A stretch of 64,000 nucleotides of DNA. Origin: Plotosus lineatus (Eukaryota > Chordata > Actinopteri > Siluriformes > Plotosidae). The notes beneath the pieces were generated by a model. It did no database searches. It was not told the origin of the DNA and saw only the letters and a list, made by a program, of their open reading frames with translations. The stretch covers positions 24,979,749-25,043,748 of the forward strand of contig CM045735.1 of assembly GCA_024760905.1 (NCBI GenBank). Reading direction: 5' to 3'. Numbering within the stretch: the first letter of the stretch is position 1; the number at the start of each line of letters is the position of its first letter. Positions 1 through 11,286 of this stretch are shown here, one piece after another. The position numbers were made by a program, and so were the translations under genes.

Positions 1-217
1 ACCCTGACGGCTTTGCAGCCTACTCTTGTTGAAAGTCAGCAATGGTTCTTTTACATGTCTCACACCATAGACAGTGAGAGACATGGCCGGCCTTTGATAA
101 CCCAGTTAGCTGCACTGGGGGGGACAGTGACAACCTTGTGGAGAGTGGGACTAGAACGCCCAACCTTAGGATCAGCGATCTTGCACCCTATACCACTAGA
201 CCACCACTGCCCACAAA
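1..217 (-). mobile_element. SINE-A, tRNA-derived, cut off by the window edge
   Basis: Read on the minus strand, this begins near 217 with a tRNA-like head: A-box-like TGGTCTAGTGG, then a B-box-like GTTCTAGTCC. The SINE-A body follows (GGTTGTCACTGTCCCC, GGTTATCAAAGGCCGGCC, GTAAAAGAACCATTGCTGAC). The same head and body recur at seven other places in the window. The 3' tail lies beyond position 1, so the tail subtype cannot be told. Confidence 0.85.
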
Positions 218-240
218 ATGAAGGGTGTCATTTTGACTTC

Positions 241-850
241 ATCAATCCGGGACCTCCAGCTCTCATTGGAGTGATTTGCAGCCGAGTGCGAAGCAGTCAG
301 GATAAGAATCAGCATCTCCAAGTCCGAGGCCATAGTTCTCAGCCAGAAAAGGGTGGAATGCACCTTCCAGGTCTGGAATGAGGTCTTTCCCTAAGTGGAG
401 GAGTTCAAGTATCTATGGGTCTTGTTCACGAGTGAGGGAAGGACGGCATGTGAGATCAACAGGCAGATCACTGCAGCCTCTGCTGCAAAGTGGAGCTTGT
501 ACCTGTTCATTGTGGTGAAGAGGGAGCTGAGTCGCAAAGCAAAGTTCTCAATTCATCAGTTGATCTACCGTCCAACCCTCACCTCTAGTCACAAGCTTTT
601 TGTAGTGACAGAAAGTACAAGACTGCGGACACAAGCAACTGAAAAGAGATTTCTTTGCCAGGTGGCGGGGCTCTCTTTTAGAGATGGGATGAGAAGCTCA
701 GCAATGTGGGAGGAGCTTAGAGTAGAACCGCTGGTCCTCCGCATTGAGAAGAGCCAGTTGAGGTGGCTCAGGGCAACTGGTAAGTATGACTCCTGAATGC
801 CTCCCTGGTGTGGTGTTTTGGGAATGTCCAATTGGGAAGAGACCCTTGAT
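241..850 (+). mobile_element. I/Nimb-like LINE, 3' part of ORF2
   Basis: The translation at 395-796 runs VEEFKYL-VLFTSEGR, then a long RT-distal region ending near SQLRWLRA. This matches, piece for piece, the minus-strand LINE at 38.0-41.4 kb (EEFKYLGVLFTSEGR, VKRELS, VAGLSLGDKVRSS, LLLRIERGQLR). Upstream, 241-390 keeps the preceding residues in a broken frame. Only the last third of the element is present: there is no endonuclease and no catalytic RT motif. Naming it I/Nimb-like rests on recognising the family style, not on a search. Confidence 0.8.
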
Positions 851-1603
851 ACTGATTGTGGTTTCACTCTATAACATTCAAAAAGAAGAAATATTCTATA
901 GGGGTCTCAAATTCTTGACAAGGTAATAAATTGGCATTATCACATAAATTAAAGATGCTTAAAGATGCCAAATATCCATTGAACACATTCATAAACACTC
1001 TTTGTCCAGAGGAAGCAGATTTATGTTTTTGCATTGAGAATTAAAAAAAAAAATGTTGTTTCACTCTATTCCTGGGGAAATATTTTTCTTGACCTTTCAA
1101 GCAGTCAAAGGCAAACAGCATATTGTTTTCTTTACGCTGCTATTTCTCAAAGAGTTTTAAAAGAAAACAGAGTCGCTAATGAAGGAATAGCATTAAGAGA
1201 TGTTCACCCTCATTTATTGATGTGTGGCATCAATCTTTGGTAATCTGACATGACCGAGGTGGAATTACATTAAATATCTGATCAACAGAACACTCACTCC
1301 ACTCTTTTGGGTGAAAATTGTCCCATGTAAATATCTGAGCAGTAACTATTTCTATTGTTATTTATTCCAGTCTAACTGTGAATATGTATGCATTGTTTCT
1401 AGCATACAAAATGTCGTTTGATAATAAGTTAGCTGAACCAACCAAGAGGACAAAATACCTAAAATCGACACAGAGCTGCATTTTATTTAACTCCAATTCA
1501 TTCTTACTTTATTTTCTCCATTGAATACATGACTTAGGAGGTCAAAGCTTAAAGAAGTGTGTGGAGTGGGTGTAAAACAACCTATTTTAAACTTCTTCTC
1601 GTT

Positions 1604-1605
<2 letters not shown>
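851..1605. other. No gene or recognisable repeat
   Basis: AT-rich sequence within the last intron of the EBF gene present in the window. The short open frames here show no known motif. Confidence 0.5.

Positions 1606-1643
<38 letters not shown>
1606..1643. repeat. (CA)n microsatellite
   Basis: Uninterrupted CA dinucleotides ending in CACGCAC. Confidence 0.98.
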
Positions 1644-1647
<4 letters not shown>

Positions 1648-1744
1648 TAACAGTACTTTACAAGCCAGAGTGTGTCTGGGCTGGGAAAGATCGCTTGAAT
1701 ATGTGTTTTGTCGATGACAAAAGCTCACTGCTTATTTGATAATG

Positions 1745-1745
<1 letters not shown>

Positions 1746-1782
<37 letters not shown>
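1746..1782. repeat. (GT)n microsatellite abutting SINE-B
   Basis: Uninterrupted GT dinucleotides running directly into the head of a degenerate SINE-B. Confidence 0.97.
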
Positions 1783-1784
<2 letters not shown>

Positions 1785-2085
1785 TGGTTAGCACATCCGT
1801 TTCAAGCAAGACGATCCTGAATCAGTGAGTTTGAGTCACGAGTTCGGGCGTGTATAGAGTTTCATGTTCTTCCCATGCTTGCACAGGTTTCCTTCAGGTA
1901 CCCTGATTACCTACCACAGTCCAAAGCCATACACAGTATTCTACTTGGCCATGAGTATGGATGTGTATCTGTGTGTGTGTGTGTGTTTTGGCCATGTGAT
2001 AGTTTGGCTGGCTGTTCCAGTGCTGGATGAGATAGGCACCAGCCACTGCAACCCTAATAGGATTACATGGTTTGGAATATGAGGG
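1783..2085 (+). mobile_element. SINE-B, tRNA-derived, degenerate
   Basis: It starts GTAGTGGTTAGCACATCCG (A-box type), with GAGTTCGGGCGTG where the B box should be. The landmarks TTCCCATGCTTGCACAGG, CCACAGTCCAAAGCC, GATAGGCACCAGCC and CCCTAATAGGATTA are shared with the cleaner copy at 20164-20493. A short GT run interrupts the middle. Confidence 0.75.
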
Positions 2086-2284
2086 AAAATATAAACACAT
2101 CAGAGCACGACAGAGCTAAAGTATAAAATGAATGATAATATATTCTTCTGGCTTTATTACAGTTAGTGATAAGCACAGTTAAATATTAGAATTTTATAGC
2201 TATACTTAATGTTTCAGTTCAGGTCAACCGGTGATGTACATGTTAATGCTTAGTCAAAATCAATCACTTATTTGTCTAATGGGC

Positions 2285-2442
2285 ATGTCTGTGGATCGAA
2301 TCTGGAGTGTACAGAGTAATCTCAAGCAAGCACGAGGACACCATTAAAACTTTACAGAGGAATGGCTGATGTCTGTAATTGGACCCAGGACTTTGTTGCT
2401 GTGAGGCAAACTGCAAACCACTATGCCACTTGCTGCCCTGTT
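2285..2442 (-). mobile_element. SINE-B head fragment, degenerate
   Basis: The plus strand shows GGACCCAGGACTTTGTTGCT and CAAACCACTATGCCACTTGC, the reverse complement of a SINE-B tRNA-like head. It lies only about 55 bp from the splice donor of the EBF exon at 2496-2637. Confidence 0.6.
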
Positions 2443-2495
2443 GCGCGCTGTTAAAATTATTCTCTGATAAAGCACTTTATTAGAAGACACCTTAC

Positions 2496-2637
2496 CGTGT
2501 TCCAAATATGATGGTGTTCCCTCTGCATTATCCAGTCTCCTTGTTCTTCGTCCATGTTTGGAATTGTTGTGCACAAACATGTTGTCTGACACTGCGAGTA
2601 CATGCCCTTCTACACTCACAGTGGTTGACACTACAAC
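2496..2637 (-). CDS. ebf1: EBF/COE transcription factor, internal exon (end of DNA-binding domain)
   Basis: The 142-bp minus-strand exon is bounded by CTTTTTCAG at 2638-2646 and GTAAG at 2491-2495. It starts in phase 0 and encodes 47 complete codons plus one base. Recognisable EBF stretches are [26 protein letters not shown] and [11 protein letters not shown] (COE) proteins are nuclear transcription factors with a zinc-knuckle DNA-binding domain, an IPT/TIG domain and an HLH dimerisation motif. This exon covers the last part of the DNA-binding domain and the linker to the IPT domain. The GTPSYLEH stretch, with a split G-initial (Ala) codon, is the form I remember for EBF1; EBF3 has GTAPSYLEN and EBF2 lacks it. 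The preceding exon is at 19775-19856 and its phase matches. [13 protein letters not shown] differs from the HGRRARRLDPSEG typical of the family. Family assignment is very secure; the paralogue (ebf1a, ebf1b or another) is less so. The next exon lies beyond the left edge. Confidence 0.93.
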
Positions 2638-2697
2638 CTGAAAAAGGATGATGTTAAAGAATAAACATCAGAAAAATGGCCTAAACTATAAATTATA

Positions 2698-2700
<3 letters not shown>

Positions 2701-2753
<53 letters not shown>
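2701..2753. repeat. (CA)n microsatellite
   Basis: About 26 uninterrupted CA units, 60 bp on the intron side of the EBF exon acceptor. Confidence 0.98.
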
Positions 2754-2755
<2 letters not shown>

Positions 2756-3079
2756 TTGCACACATGCACATGTGCCCCTTCCAGAATTAACTGCTCTATA
2801 TGATTGGATGTTCATTGGGGATCACACAGACTAATCCCATGTAAAAAGTAGCCAGCATCTGAGTAGTCTGAGACAGTCAGTACAGTAAGAATAATTTTGG
2901 GTTTGGCATGACAAGTGGCATTATTTACTTAAACAAAGTCCTCTTGTAGCCCCTCAATGAGCCTCAAATTTTCATTACAACTGAATTCTGTGAAGTGTCT
3001 TACTTCTAGAAAAAGAAAAGCTTTAACTAAGAGATCAACAAGAGGATGACCTCTCACTTTTGGCTTTACTACATGTTTA

Positions 3080-3170
3080 AATCAATCAACCAATCAATCA
3101 TTCAATCAATCAATCAATCCATCCATCTATCTAGCTACTTATCTATCTATCTATTCATCTATCTATCTCA
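3080..3170. repeat. Compound (CAAT)n/(CTAT)n microsatellite
   Basis: Runs of AATC, ATCC and CTAT tetramers with interruptions. It ends 27 bp before a pogo-like element. Confidence 0.9.
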
Positions 3171-3197
3171 TAAATATTGTTTGATTTTAACTTTATA

Positions 3198-3825
3198 CAG
3201 TCGGCCCTCTACTTACGAAAACCTCTGAATATGAAAAATCCAGGTTACGAAAAACATTTTCCTAAATTTTTGCCCTTTGTATATGAAACAATTTCTTCTT
3301 ATGAAAAGCACCAAATGCACCATTCAAAAATTCAAACGCACCATTCAAAAATTCAAACGCACCATTCAAAAATTCAAACAATGCGTGAGTTGCTCTCTCA
3401 TTGGCTGTCTCCCAACATCCCGTCCCGCTGGCCTCCAATTGGCCAGGAGGGAGCTGAATCTCCATAGTACTGTACCCATAAGCTTGTTTGTCACACATGT
3501 AAAGGAGAGATTTACTGCTGGTTTGTGAGTTTCGAGAGTTTTGAGAGTACAGTGCTCATTGCAGCTTATTTGAGGAGGTCCGGATGAACCACGCTTCATC
3601 TCAAAAGCTCCGCATTTGGCCACGAAGCATTTTTGTGAACACAAATGTTCCGTGCACAGAATGCTCCCCGATCTCGCAGGGAAGCAAGTTAATACTGAAT
3701 CCAGACCTCAGATCTTTCCAACAGGTAATTCCGTTTTAAATAAAATACCCCGTCTCAAAAGCAGCATTGGCTGCGCGCTGCATGTGGGCGGAGCCTGCAT
3801 TCGGCAGAGTGCACCACTCAAAGAA

Positions 3826-3856
<31 letters not shown>

Positions 3857-3859
3857 GAG

Positions 3860-3905
<46 letters not shown>

Positions 3906-4246
3906 TAAAGAGAGAAAGAGAGATATAGTGTTGTGTGTGTATGTGCGTTAATAAAAATGTTTAATAATGGCTTAATTAATAAATATGTTAATAAAATCGT
4001 TTAATATGTTAATAAAATGTTTAAATGGTTTAATGAATAATTTTCTTTTACTTTTAACACATATTTCATAGATATTTCATACAAAATTGGTGTACTTTTA
4101 TCATTTTTAAAGGGTTTATGGGGTAGTTTTGAGAGCCTTGGAACGAATCACGCATTTTACATGTAAAATGCACTTCTACTTACGAAAACTCCAGGTTCCG
4201 AAAAAGGCTCTGAAACAGATTAATTTCGTAAGTAGAGGGCTGACTG
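3198..4246. mobile_element. Pogo/Tigger-like non-autonomous element 1
   Basis: Its ends are inverted copies, CAGTCGGCCCTCTACTTACG at 3198 and CGTAAGTAGAGGGCTGACTG ending at 4246, flanked by TA on each side. That is the target duplication of the Tc1/mariner/pogo group. No transposase frame is seen inside. The interior has a 21-bp unit repeated three times (3319-3380) and a GA/GT microsatellite (3821-3908). The last 330 bp match, in reverse orientation, the element at 4703-5044. Confidence 0.85.
3821..3908. repeat. Compound (GA)n(GT)n(GA)n microsatellite
   Basis: GA run, GT run and GA run in series inside pogo-like element 1. Confidence 0.95.
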
Positions 4247-4702
4247 TACTTCAAACTGAAGTCTATGAGCTGCTACATCAATTTTGTTGCATGTGTGCAA
4301 TCACAATCACAAAGATTCTTAAAATGTCTCCATTATACATAACAATATCCCTTTCCAAAAAAAAAAATACTTTTATTCTTCCACACATCAGACATGCAAA
4401 TTTCATTTAGCTTTATATTTGTAGTTGTTTTTTGAAAATACTACGCATGCATAATTTGAGCAAAATCCTCCTTCCTTCCTTCCTTCTGTGATGGCCTTGC
4501 AACTGAATGCACACCACAGCATTGGGATACAACTCAGTAATGTGACAAACCAGTACAATCTTTCTCAATATAGAAGAATTTTTACTCTGCAAGTTAATTG
4601 GCATATTAATGAGTCAGAAACATGCAGATATGTGCTCATTTCACTTCATCATTTTATTATGGAGCCCATATGCTGCCACATATGTAAAAAGAATACAAAT
4701 AC

Positions 4703-5044
4703 AGTCGGCCCTCTACTTATGAAATGAATCCATTCCAGTGCCTTTTTCGTAACCTGGAGTTTTTGCAAGTAGAGGTGCATCTTACATGTAAAAAGCGTGA
4801 TTCGTTCCAAGGCTCCCAAGACTACCCCATAAACCCTTTAAAAAAATGATAAAAGAACACCAATTTTGTATGAAATATGTATGGAATATGTGTTAAAAGT
4901 AAAAGAAAATTATTGACCTTTTTTTTAAAACTCTCGAACCACCCATGCGACGCTTTAAAGGCCGGGGGTTGCTGGTCTGAAGAACCCTCACCCCCACCCC
5001 CCTTCACGAGGTCCTTCAATATGGTGGTTGCTTTATCCGAAATA
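4703..5044 (-). pseudogene. Pogo/Tigger-like element 2 with transposase remnant
   Basis: It starts CAGTCGGCCCTCTACTTATG after TA. Its first 210 bp are the inverted counterpart of the right end of the element at 3198-4246. A minus-strand frame (4822-5061) contains FKASHGWFESFKKK, typical of the second CENP-B-type helix-turn-helix of Tigger transposases. The frame is open but lacks the first HTH and the DDE catalytic domain. The sequence stops exactly where the next pogo-like element begins at 5045, so that element probably inserted here; the missing right half is not found downstream. Confidence 0.7.
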
Positions 5045-6633
5045 CAGTAGGCCCCCAACATTCACGGGGGTTCGGTTCCGGGCCCTCCCGCGAATCGAGG
5101 TAATCTGCGAGTTGTGTACCTGGATGTAAAACCCCATGTATCACGTCACATGCACGAATGAGCAGCTAAAAGTAAAACACTATGTGGTATTACATGCACT
5201 AAAATATGCTTCTTAAACATATTCTATAGACAGTCTTACTCATTAATTCAGTATTAATGTAGTAAGATGTAGTAATGATTAAGAAAAACCTGATTTTTTT
5301 TACTGTGATATTTATTGATAATAAAATATAAACATTATACAGCATACATATAAAACCCCCTTTCAATGCATTCTCTTTGAAAAACATACAGCACTGTAGT
5401 TTTCAAAAATGCCCATGAGTGGAACGTATTGAATTAGGCATGAGATGACTGAATTCAGGTGTCTATCTATCTATCTATCGAGTGCCTGAGTCGTAGGACT
5501 ACCATTGGTGACCCACCATGAAGGATAACACCCTGGTTATCATCTTCATGGAGGTTTTCTTGGCAGGATTAGTGGAGTGGTTTGCCATTGCCTTCCTCAC
5601 GATGCAAACCTACGGGCAATTCAGAACGGCCAATTAACCTACTCTGCATGTCTTTGGATTGTGGGAGAAAACCGGAGCACTCGGAGGAAACCCACGCAAG
5701 CACGGGGAGAACATGCAAACTCCACACAGAAATGCCCAGGCCGGGAATCGAACCCAGACCTTCTTGCTGTGAAGTGGACATGCTAACCACTACGCCACCG
5801 TGCCGCCACGAATTCAGGTATAAACTGCATTAAGTCCAAGCAGCTCAGCCACGCCCCTCAGCTCAGGCAAGTACAAAACAGAATTTTAGAGTGAAAAAGT
5901 TAGAGTGCATTACAAACCAAAGAAACGGTGATGTAATGTGAGTGAATCCTCTGAGGTGAGTGTGCTTTTGTTTTTTTTGGGAGTAAATGAGAAGAGTGAA
6001 TTCAGGTGTGTGCTACCGAGCAGCTCAGCCACGCCCCTCGGCCGAAGCAGAGAGAAAACAGTTAGTGAGAGGCACAGTGCCAAAATCAAAGTCCCCCCAA
6101 AACACAGACCATAAGAAAAAGAGCGTAAAAGAACATGAAATGTAATAAATTGGATAAACAAAACAAAATGATAAACATGATACACCACAGTAAATAAAAC
6201 ATAACACACAAACATTTTAAACATTACCTTAGGTCATGTACTGGAATAGTAATTGAGAAACACTTTAATAGTGGAGTGTTTTACAACAGTTCAGATGATT
6301 ATTCCTCTTCAGGCACTTCAGAGGAAACTGTCATTTTTTTTCAGGAGAAAGTCTTATTTCTTCAGAAGAGCCATTTAACATCATTACCTTTTTCTGGCAC
6401 TTAGCCAGCATTTGAGTGGCATCATAGATATTAACTGATAATTAAAACACAATAAAATAAAGACTCATTGACAACTTGTGTCTGAATGAGGAAAAAGGGG
6501 CGTTACATCATCTCAACCAATCAGCAGGAAGGAGGACAGCCATTGGCTGAATTTGAATGACGTGACAGTTGCTTGGCAGTCCGTGAGTATGCAAACCGTG
6601 AGTGCAAAACCGCGAATAGTCAAGGGCCGACTG
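5045..6633. mobile_element. Pogo/Tigger-like element 3, non-autonomous, carrying a SINE
   Basis: The left end CAGTAGGCCCCCAACATTCA at 5045 and the right end TCAAGGGCCGACTG ending at 6633 are related inverted termini flanked by TA. Inside are a SINE-B relative with target duplications (5461-5809) and a direct repeat built on CAGCTCAGCCACGCCCCTC (near 5850 and 6020). No transposase is seen. A Tc1-like element begins 4 bp after its right end. Confidence 0.75.
5461..5809 (-). mobile_element. SINE-B relative, full length with target duplication
   Basis: The minus strand starts with a tRNA-like head (GGCGGCACGGTGGCGTAGTG, B box GGTTCGATTCC). It continues with GTTTGCATGTTCTCCCCGTG and ends in a (TAGA)n tail. 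The direct repeats GAATTCAGGT at 5451-5460 and 5810-5819 flank it exactly. The head matches SINE-B at 20164, but the 3' half (ATGATAACCAGGGTGTTATC) does not, so this is a distinct subfamily. Confidence 0.88.
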
Positions 6634-6637
6634 TATA

Positions 6638-8173
6638 CAGTGGGGCCAATAAGTATTGGGCAACTTAAAAATGTGCAAGTTCACCCATTTAAAAAGATAA
6701 GAGATTTTCATCATAGGTACACATCAAGCTTGAGAGACAGAATGTAAAAAAAAAAAAAAAATCCAGGAAATCACGTTGTATGATTTTTAAACAATTTATT
6801 TGTGAAAATGGGAGGCCAATAAGTATTGGGCACCCAGCAAAAGTTACTTTTAATACTTTGTAATGTACGCTTGGTTGGCAATGACAGGGGTCAAATATTC
6901 TTCAAAAATTCTTGACCAGGTCTACACACACTTTAGTTGGTATTTTGGCCCACTCCTCTGCACAGATCTTCTCGAGAGCTGTGATGTTTGAGGGCTGTCC
7001 TTGGCAACTCAGAGTTTTAACTCCCTCCACAGGTTTTCGATTGGGTTGAAGTCTGGAAACTGGCTAGGCCACTCCAGAACCTTGATATGCTTTTTACGGA
7101 GCCTCTCCTTGGTTTTCTTGGCTGTGTGCTTTGGATCATTATCATGCTGGAAGACCCAACCATGTTTCATCTTTCATGCTCTGACCGAGGGAAGGAGGTT
7201 TTTACCCAAAATGTCACAATACATGGCCCCATTCATGTTGCCATTGATACGGTGCAGTCTTCCTGTCCCTTTTGCAGAAAAGCATCCCCAAAGTATGATG
7301 TGTCCACCCCATGCTTCACAGTAGGTATGGTGTTCTTGGGATGCAACTCAGCATTCTTCTTCCTCCAAACACGGCGAGTGCTGTTTAAACCAAAAAGTTT
7401 AATTTTGGTCTCATCTGACCACGTCGCATTCTCCCAGTCCTCCTCTGGATCATCCAGATGGTCTTTAGCATATTTCAGACGGGCCTTTACATGTTTTTTG
7501 TTTAGTTGGGGAACCTTTTGGGCAATGCAGGATTTCATCTCATGATGACCTAGTGTGTTAGTTATTGTCATCTTTGTGACGGTGGTTCCTGCCGTCTTCA
7601 AATCATTGACCAGTTCCTGCCATGTAGTTCTGGGCTGATTACTCACTATTCTCAGGATCCTTTGAACCGCACAAGGTGAGATCATGCATGGAGCGGCACC
7701 CCGAGGGAGGTTGTCAGTGATGTTATACTTATTACATTTTCCAATAATGTTTCCAACTGTTGATCTTTTCTCACAAAGTTGTTTACCAATTGCAGTTTGA
7801 CATCCCAGCTTTGTGCAGTTATACAATTTTATCTCTGGTGTCTTTGGGAAGCTCTCTGGTCTTGGTCATGGTGAAGACTGCAGTCTGACAGTTTGAAGGT
7901 GTGTGCAGGTTTGAAGATGTCTCTTATGCATTGTTTAAAGGTGTCTCTTATGCATCTAATAAGTTCAAACAGGTGTCATTCATACTGTTAACGAGTGGGG
8001 GCCTAAATGATGTTTGTTTTCTCGCTGCCCAATACATATTGGCTTCCTATTTTCACAAATAAATTGTTTAAGAATCATACAATGTGATTTCCTGGATTTT
8101 TTTTTTATATTCTGTTGATGTGTACCTATGTTGAAAATTACAAACCTCTCTTTTTAAATGGGTGAACTTGCAC

Positions 8174-8175
<2 letters not shown>
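6638..8175 (-). mobile_element. Tc1-like transposon (Tc1-A) with long terminal inverted repeats, right tip lost
   Basis: The left terminal repeat (6638 to about 6830) carries two direct repeats of CCAATAAGTATTGGGCA, an IR/DR arrangement. The right repeat (8029-8175) mirrors it through AATTGTTTAAGAATCATACA and GGGTGAACTTGCACATT. It then stops about 40 bp short of the expected end and is replaced by a (TA)n run. The left end is flanked by TA. Confidence 0.92.
6990..7869 (-). pseudogene. Tc1-like transposase, frameshifted
   Basis: Cut-and-paste DDE transposase gene on the minus strand. The first Met codon fits at 7869-7867 ([10 protein letters not shown]), followed by a frameshift. The long frame at 7826-7233 carries the paired-like HTH region ([17 protein letters not shown]) and the first catalytic aspartate in [12 protein letters not shown]. 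Another frame further on keeps [10 protein letters not shown] and PIENLW, giving the DD34E spacing of 34 residues. At least two frame breaks and a stop make it non-functional. Confidence 0.9.

Positions 8176-8259
<84 letters not shown>
8176..8259. repeat. (TA)n(CA)n compound microsatellite between Tc1-A and RTE-A
   Basis: TA run 8176-8223, then CA run 8224-8259. It sits exactly at the lost right tip of Tc1-A and just before the first base of the RTE-A 5' end. Confidence 0.97.
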
Positions 8260-8260
<1 letters not shown>

Positions 8261-8261
<1 letters not shown>

Positions 8262-11200
8262 TGCAGCCGTGAGGGGGGCACAAACAAGTGCCCGCCCTCA
8301 CGCTGGTCCCAAGCCCGGATAAATGCAGAGGGTTGCGACAGGAAAGGCATCAGGCGTAAAACTTTTGCCAGAATACAAAATGCAAACCATAAAGACATAT
8401 TTCATATGTCACATATTTCGAGGCCCGGGTTAACAACGACCGCCATCAGTGCTGTTAACCAACAGGGTGCTGGTGGAAATTGGACTACTGTTAGTCGATG
8501 TCGAAGAAGGAGAGGTGGAAGGCGTGTCCTTAGGCAGAGAGAGAAGCGGAAAAGCATGAGTTTAGGACTGATACTAGGAACTTTGAATGTTGGAACTATG
8601 ACAGGAAAAGGTAGAGGGCTGGCTGACATGATGCAGAAGAGGAAGGTGGACATACTGTGTTCAGGAGACCAGGTGGAAAGGTAGCATGGCTAGAAGCTTA
8701 GGAGCGGGGTTTAAGCTGTTTTTTCATGGTGTGGATGGGAAGAGAAATGGAGTAGGAGTCATCTTAAAGGAGAGGTTGGTCAGGAATGTTCTAGAAGTAA
8801 AAAGAGTGTCAGACAGAGTGATGAGTCTCAAGTTAGAAATTGAAAGCGTGATGTTCAATGTTGTTAGTGCTTATGCCCAACAGGCAGGATGCGAGCTAGA
8901 AGAGAAGGAGAGATTCTGGAGTAAGTTAGATGAAGTGATGCAGAGTACCCCCAGAGGTGAAAGAGTGGTCATTGGAGCAGACCTCAATGGACATGTTGGT
9001 GCAGGCAACAGAGGGGATGAGGAAGTGATGGGTATGTTTGGTATCCAGGACAGGAACACCGAAGGACAGATGTTGATAGATTTTGCAAAAAGAATGGAAA
9101 TGGCTGTGGTGAATACTTTCTTCCAGAAGAGAGAAGAGCATAGGGTGACTTATAAAAGTGGAGGTAGGAGCACAGAGGTAGACTATATTATGTGTAGGCA
9201 ATGTAATTTGAACGAAGTCAGTGTTGCCAAACAGCATAGGATTCTGGTGTGTAAGATGATGCTGATGGTAAGAAAGGTGAAGAAGGCAAAGGCAGAGCAG
9301 AAGACAAAATGGTGGAAGCTGAAAAAGGAAGAGTGTCATGTTGTCTTCAAGGAGGAGTTGAAACAGGTTTTTGGTGGTCAGGAAGTGCATCCAGATGACT
9401 AGACAACTACAGCTAATGTGATCAGGGAGACAGGTAGGAGAGTACTTGGTGTGTCCTCTGGAAGGACATTAAATAAGGATACTTAGTGGTGGAATGAGGA
9501 AGTGCAGGAGTGTGTACAAAGGAAGATGTTAGCTAAGAAGAAATGGGACATAGGGAGGACCGAAGAGAGTAAACAGCAGTACAGGGAGACACAGCGTAAG
9601 GCGAAGGTAGCATGTCAAAGGCCAAACAGAGGGCGTATGATGACTTGTATGCTTGGTTGGAAAGTAAAGAGGGAGAAAATGATTTATACAGGTTGGCACA
9701 GCAGAGAAATAGAGATGGGAAGGACGTGCAGCAAGTTAGAGTGATTAAGGACAGAGTAGGAAACGTGTTGACTGATGATAGAAGTGTGCTGGAAAGATGG
9801 AAAGAGTATTTTGAAGAACTGATGAACGAGGAAAATGAGAGAGAAAAAAAGAGTAGAAGAGGTGACTGTTGAGGACCAGGAAGTAGCAAAGATTAGTAAA
9901 GGTGAAGTGAGGAGGGCATTGAAGAGGATGAAGAGTGGAAAGGCAGTTGGTCCTGATATACCGGTGGAGGTATGGAAGTGTCTAGGGGAGGTAGCAGTAG
10001 ATTTTCTGACAAGAACATTCAACAAGGTATTAGAGAATGAGAGGATGCCGGAGGAATGGAGAAGTGTGCTTGTGCCCATTTTTAAGAACAAGGGAGATGT
10101 GCAGAGTTGTGGCAACTACAGAGGGATAAAGTTAATGAGCTATATGATGAAGCTATGGGGAAAAATAGTGGAAGCTAGACTAAGGGCAGAGGTCAGCATT
10201 TGTGAACAACAGTTTGGTTTCATGCCAAGAAAGAGCACCACAGATGGTGAATATTAATAGAGAAGTACAGAAAAGGTCAGAAGGAGCTGCATTGTGCCTT
10301 TGTGGATCTGGAGAAAGCATATGACAGGATGCCGAGAGAGGAACTGTGGTATTGCACGAGGAAGTCTGGAGTGGCAGAGAAGTATGTTAGAGTGGTGCAG
10401 GACATGTATGAGAAATGTAAGACAGTGGTGAGGTGTGCTGTCGGTGGTTCAAGGTGGAGGTGGGACTTCATGAAGAGTCAGCCCTGAGCCCCTTCTTGTT
10501 TGCTATGGTGATGGACAGGCTGACAGATGAGGTTAGACAAGAATCTCCATGGAGTATGATGATTGTGATCTGTAGTGAGAGCAGAGAACAAGTGCAGGAA
10601 AATCTAGAGAGGTGGAGGTATGCCCTAGAAAGGAGAGGAATGAAGGTTAGCCTCAGTAAAACAGAATACATGTGTGTGAACGACAAGGACCAAACAGGAA
10701 TGGTGAGGTTACAGGGAGCAGAGATAAAGAGGGTGGAGGATTTTGAGTACCTAGGCTCAACAGTTTAGACCAATGGAGAGTGTGGAAAAGATGTGAAGAA
10801 GAGTGTGTAGGCAGGTTGGAATGGTTGGAGAAAAGTATCTGGTGTGATGTGCAATAGGAAGCTATTGACAAGAATGAAAGGAAAAGTGTACAAGACGGTG
10901 ATGAGGCCAGCGATGTTGTATGGTTTAGAAACAATGGCCCTGAGGAAAAGACAGGAGGCAGAGCTGGAGGTAGCAGAGATGAAAATGTTGAGGTTCTCTT
11001 TGGGAGTAACAAGGATGGATAGTATCAGGAATGAGTACATCAGAGGGACAGCACATGTTAGATGTTTTGGAGACAAAGTCAGAGAGGCTATATTGAGATG
11101 GTTTGGACATGTACAGAGGAGGGATAGTGAGTATATTGGTAGTAGGATGCTGAGGTTGGAACTACCAGGCAGAAGGTCTAGAACAAGACCAAAGCGAAGA

Positions 11201-11286
11201 TTTATGGATGTGGTGAAGGTGGACATGAAGGTAGTTGGATTAAGAGAAGAGAATAGGGCGAGATGGAGGCGGATGGTTTGCTGTGG

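Noticed and set aside
3319..3380. CRISPR-like direct repeats
   Set aside because: The three units are contiguous without spacers and lie within a eukaryotic MITE.
7001..7545. Plus-strand frames of 107 and 152 codons
   Set aside because: They are antisense to the Tc1-A transposase, whose catalytic motifs are on the minus strand.
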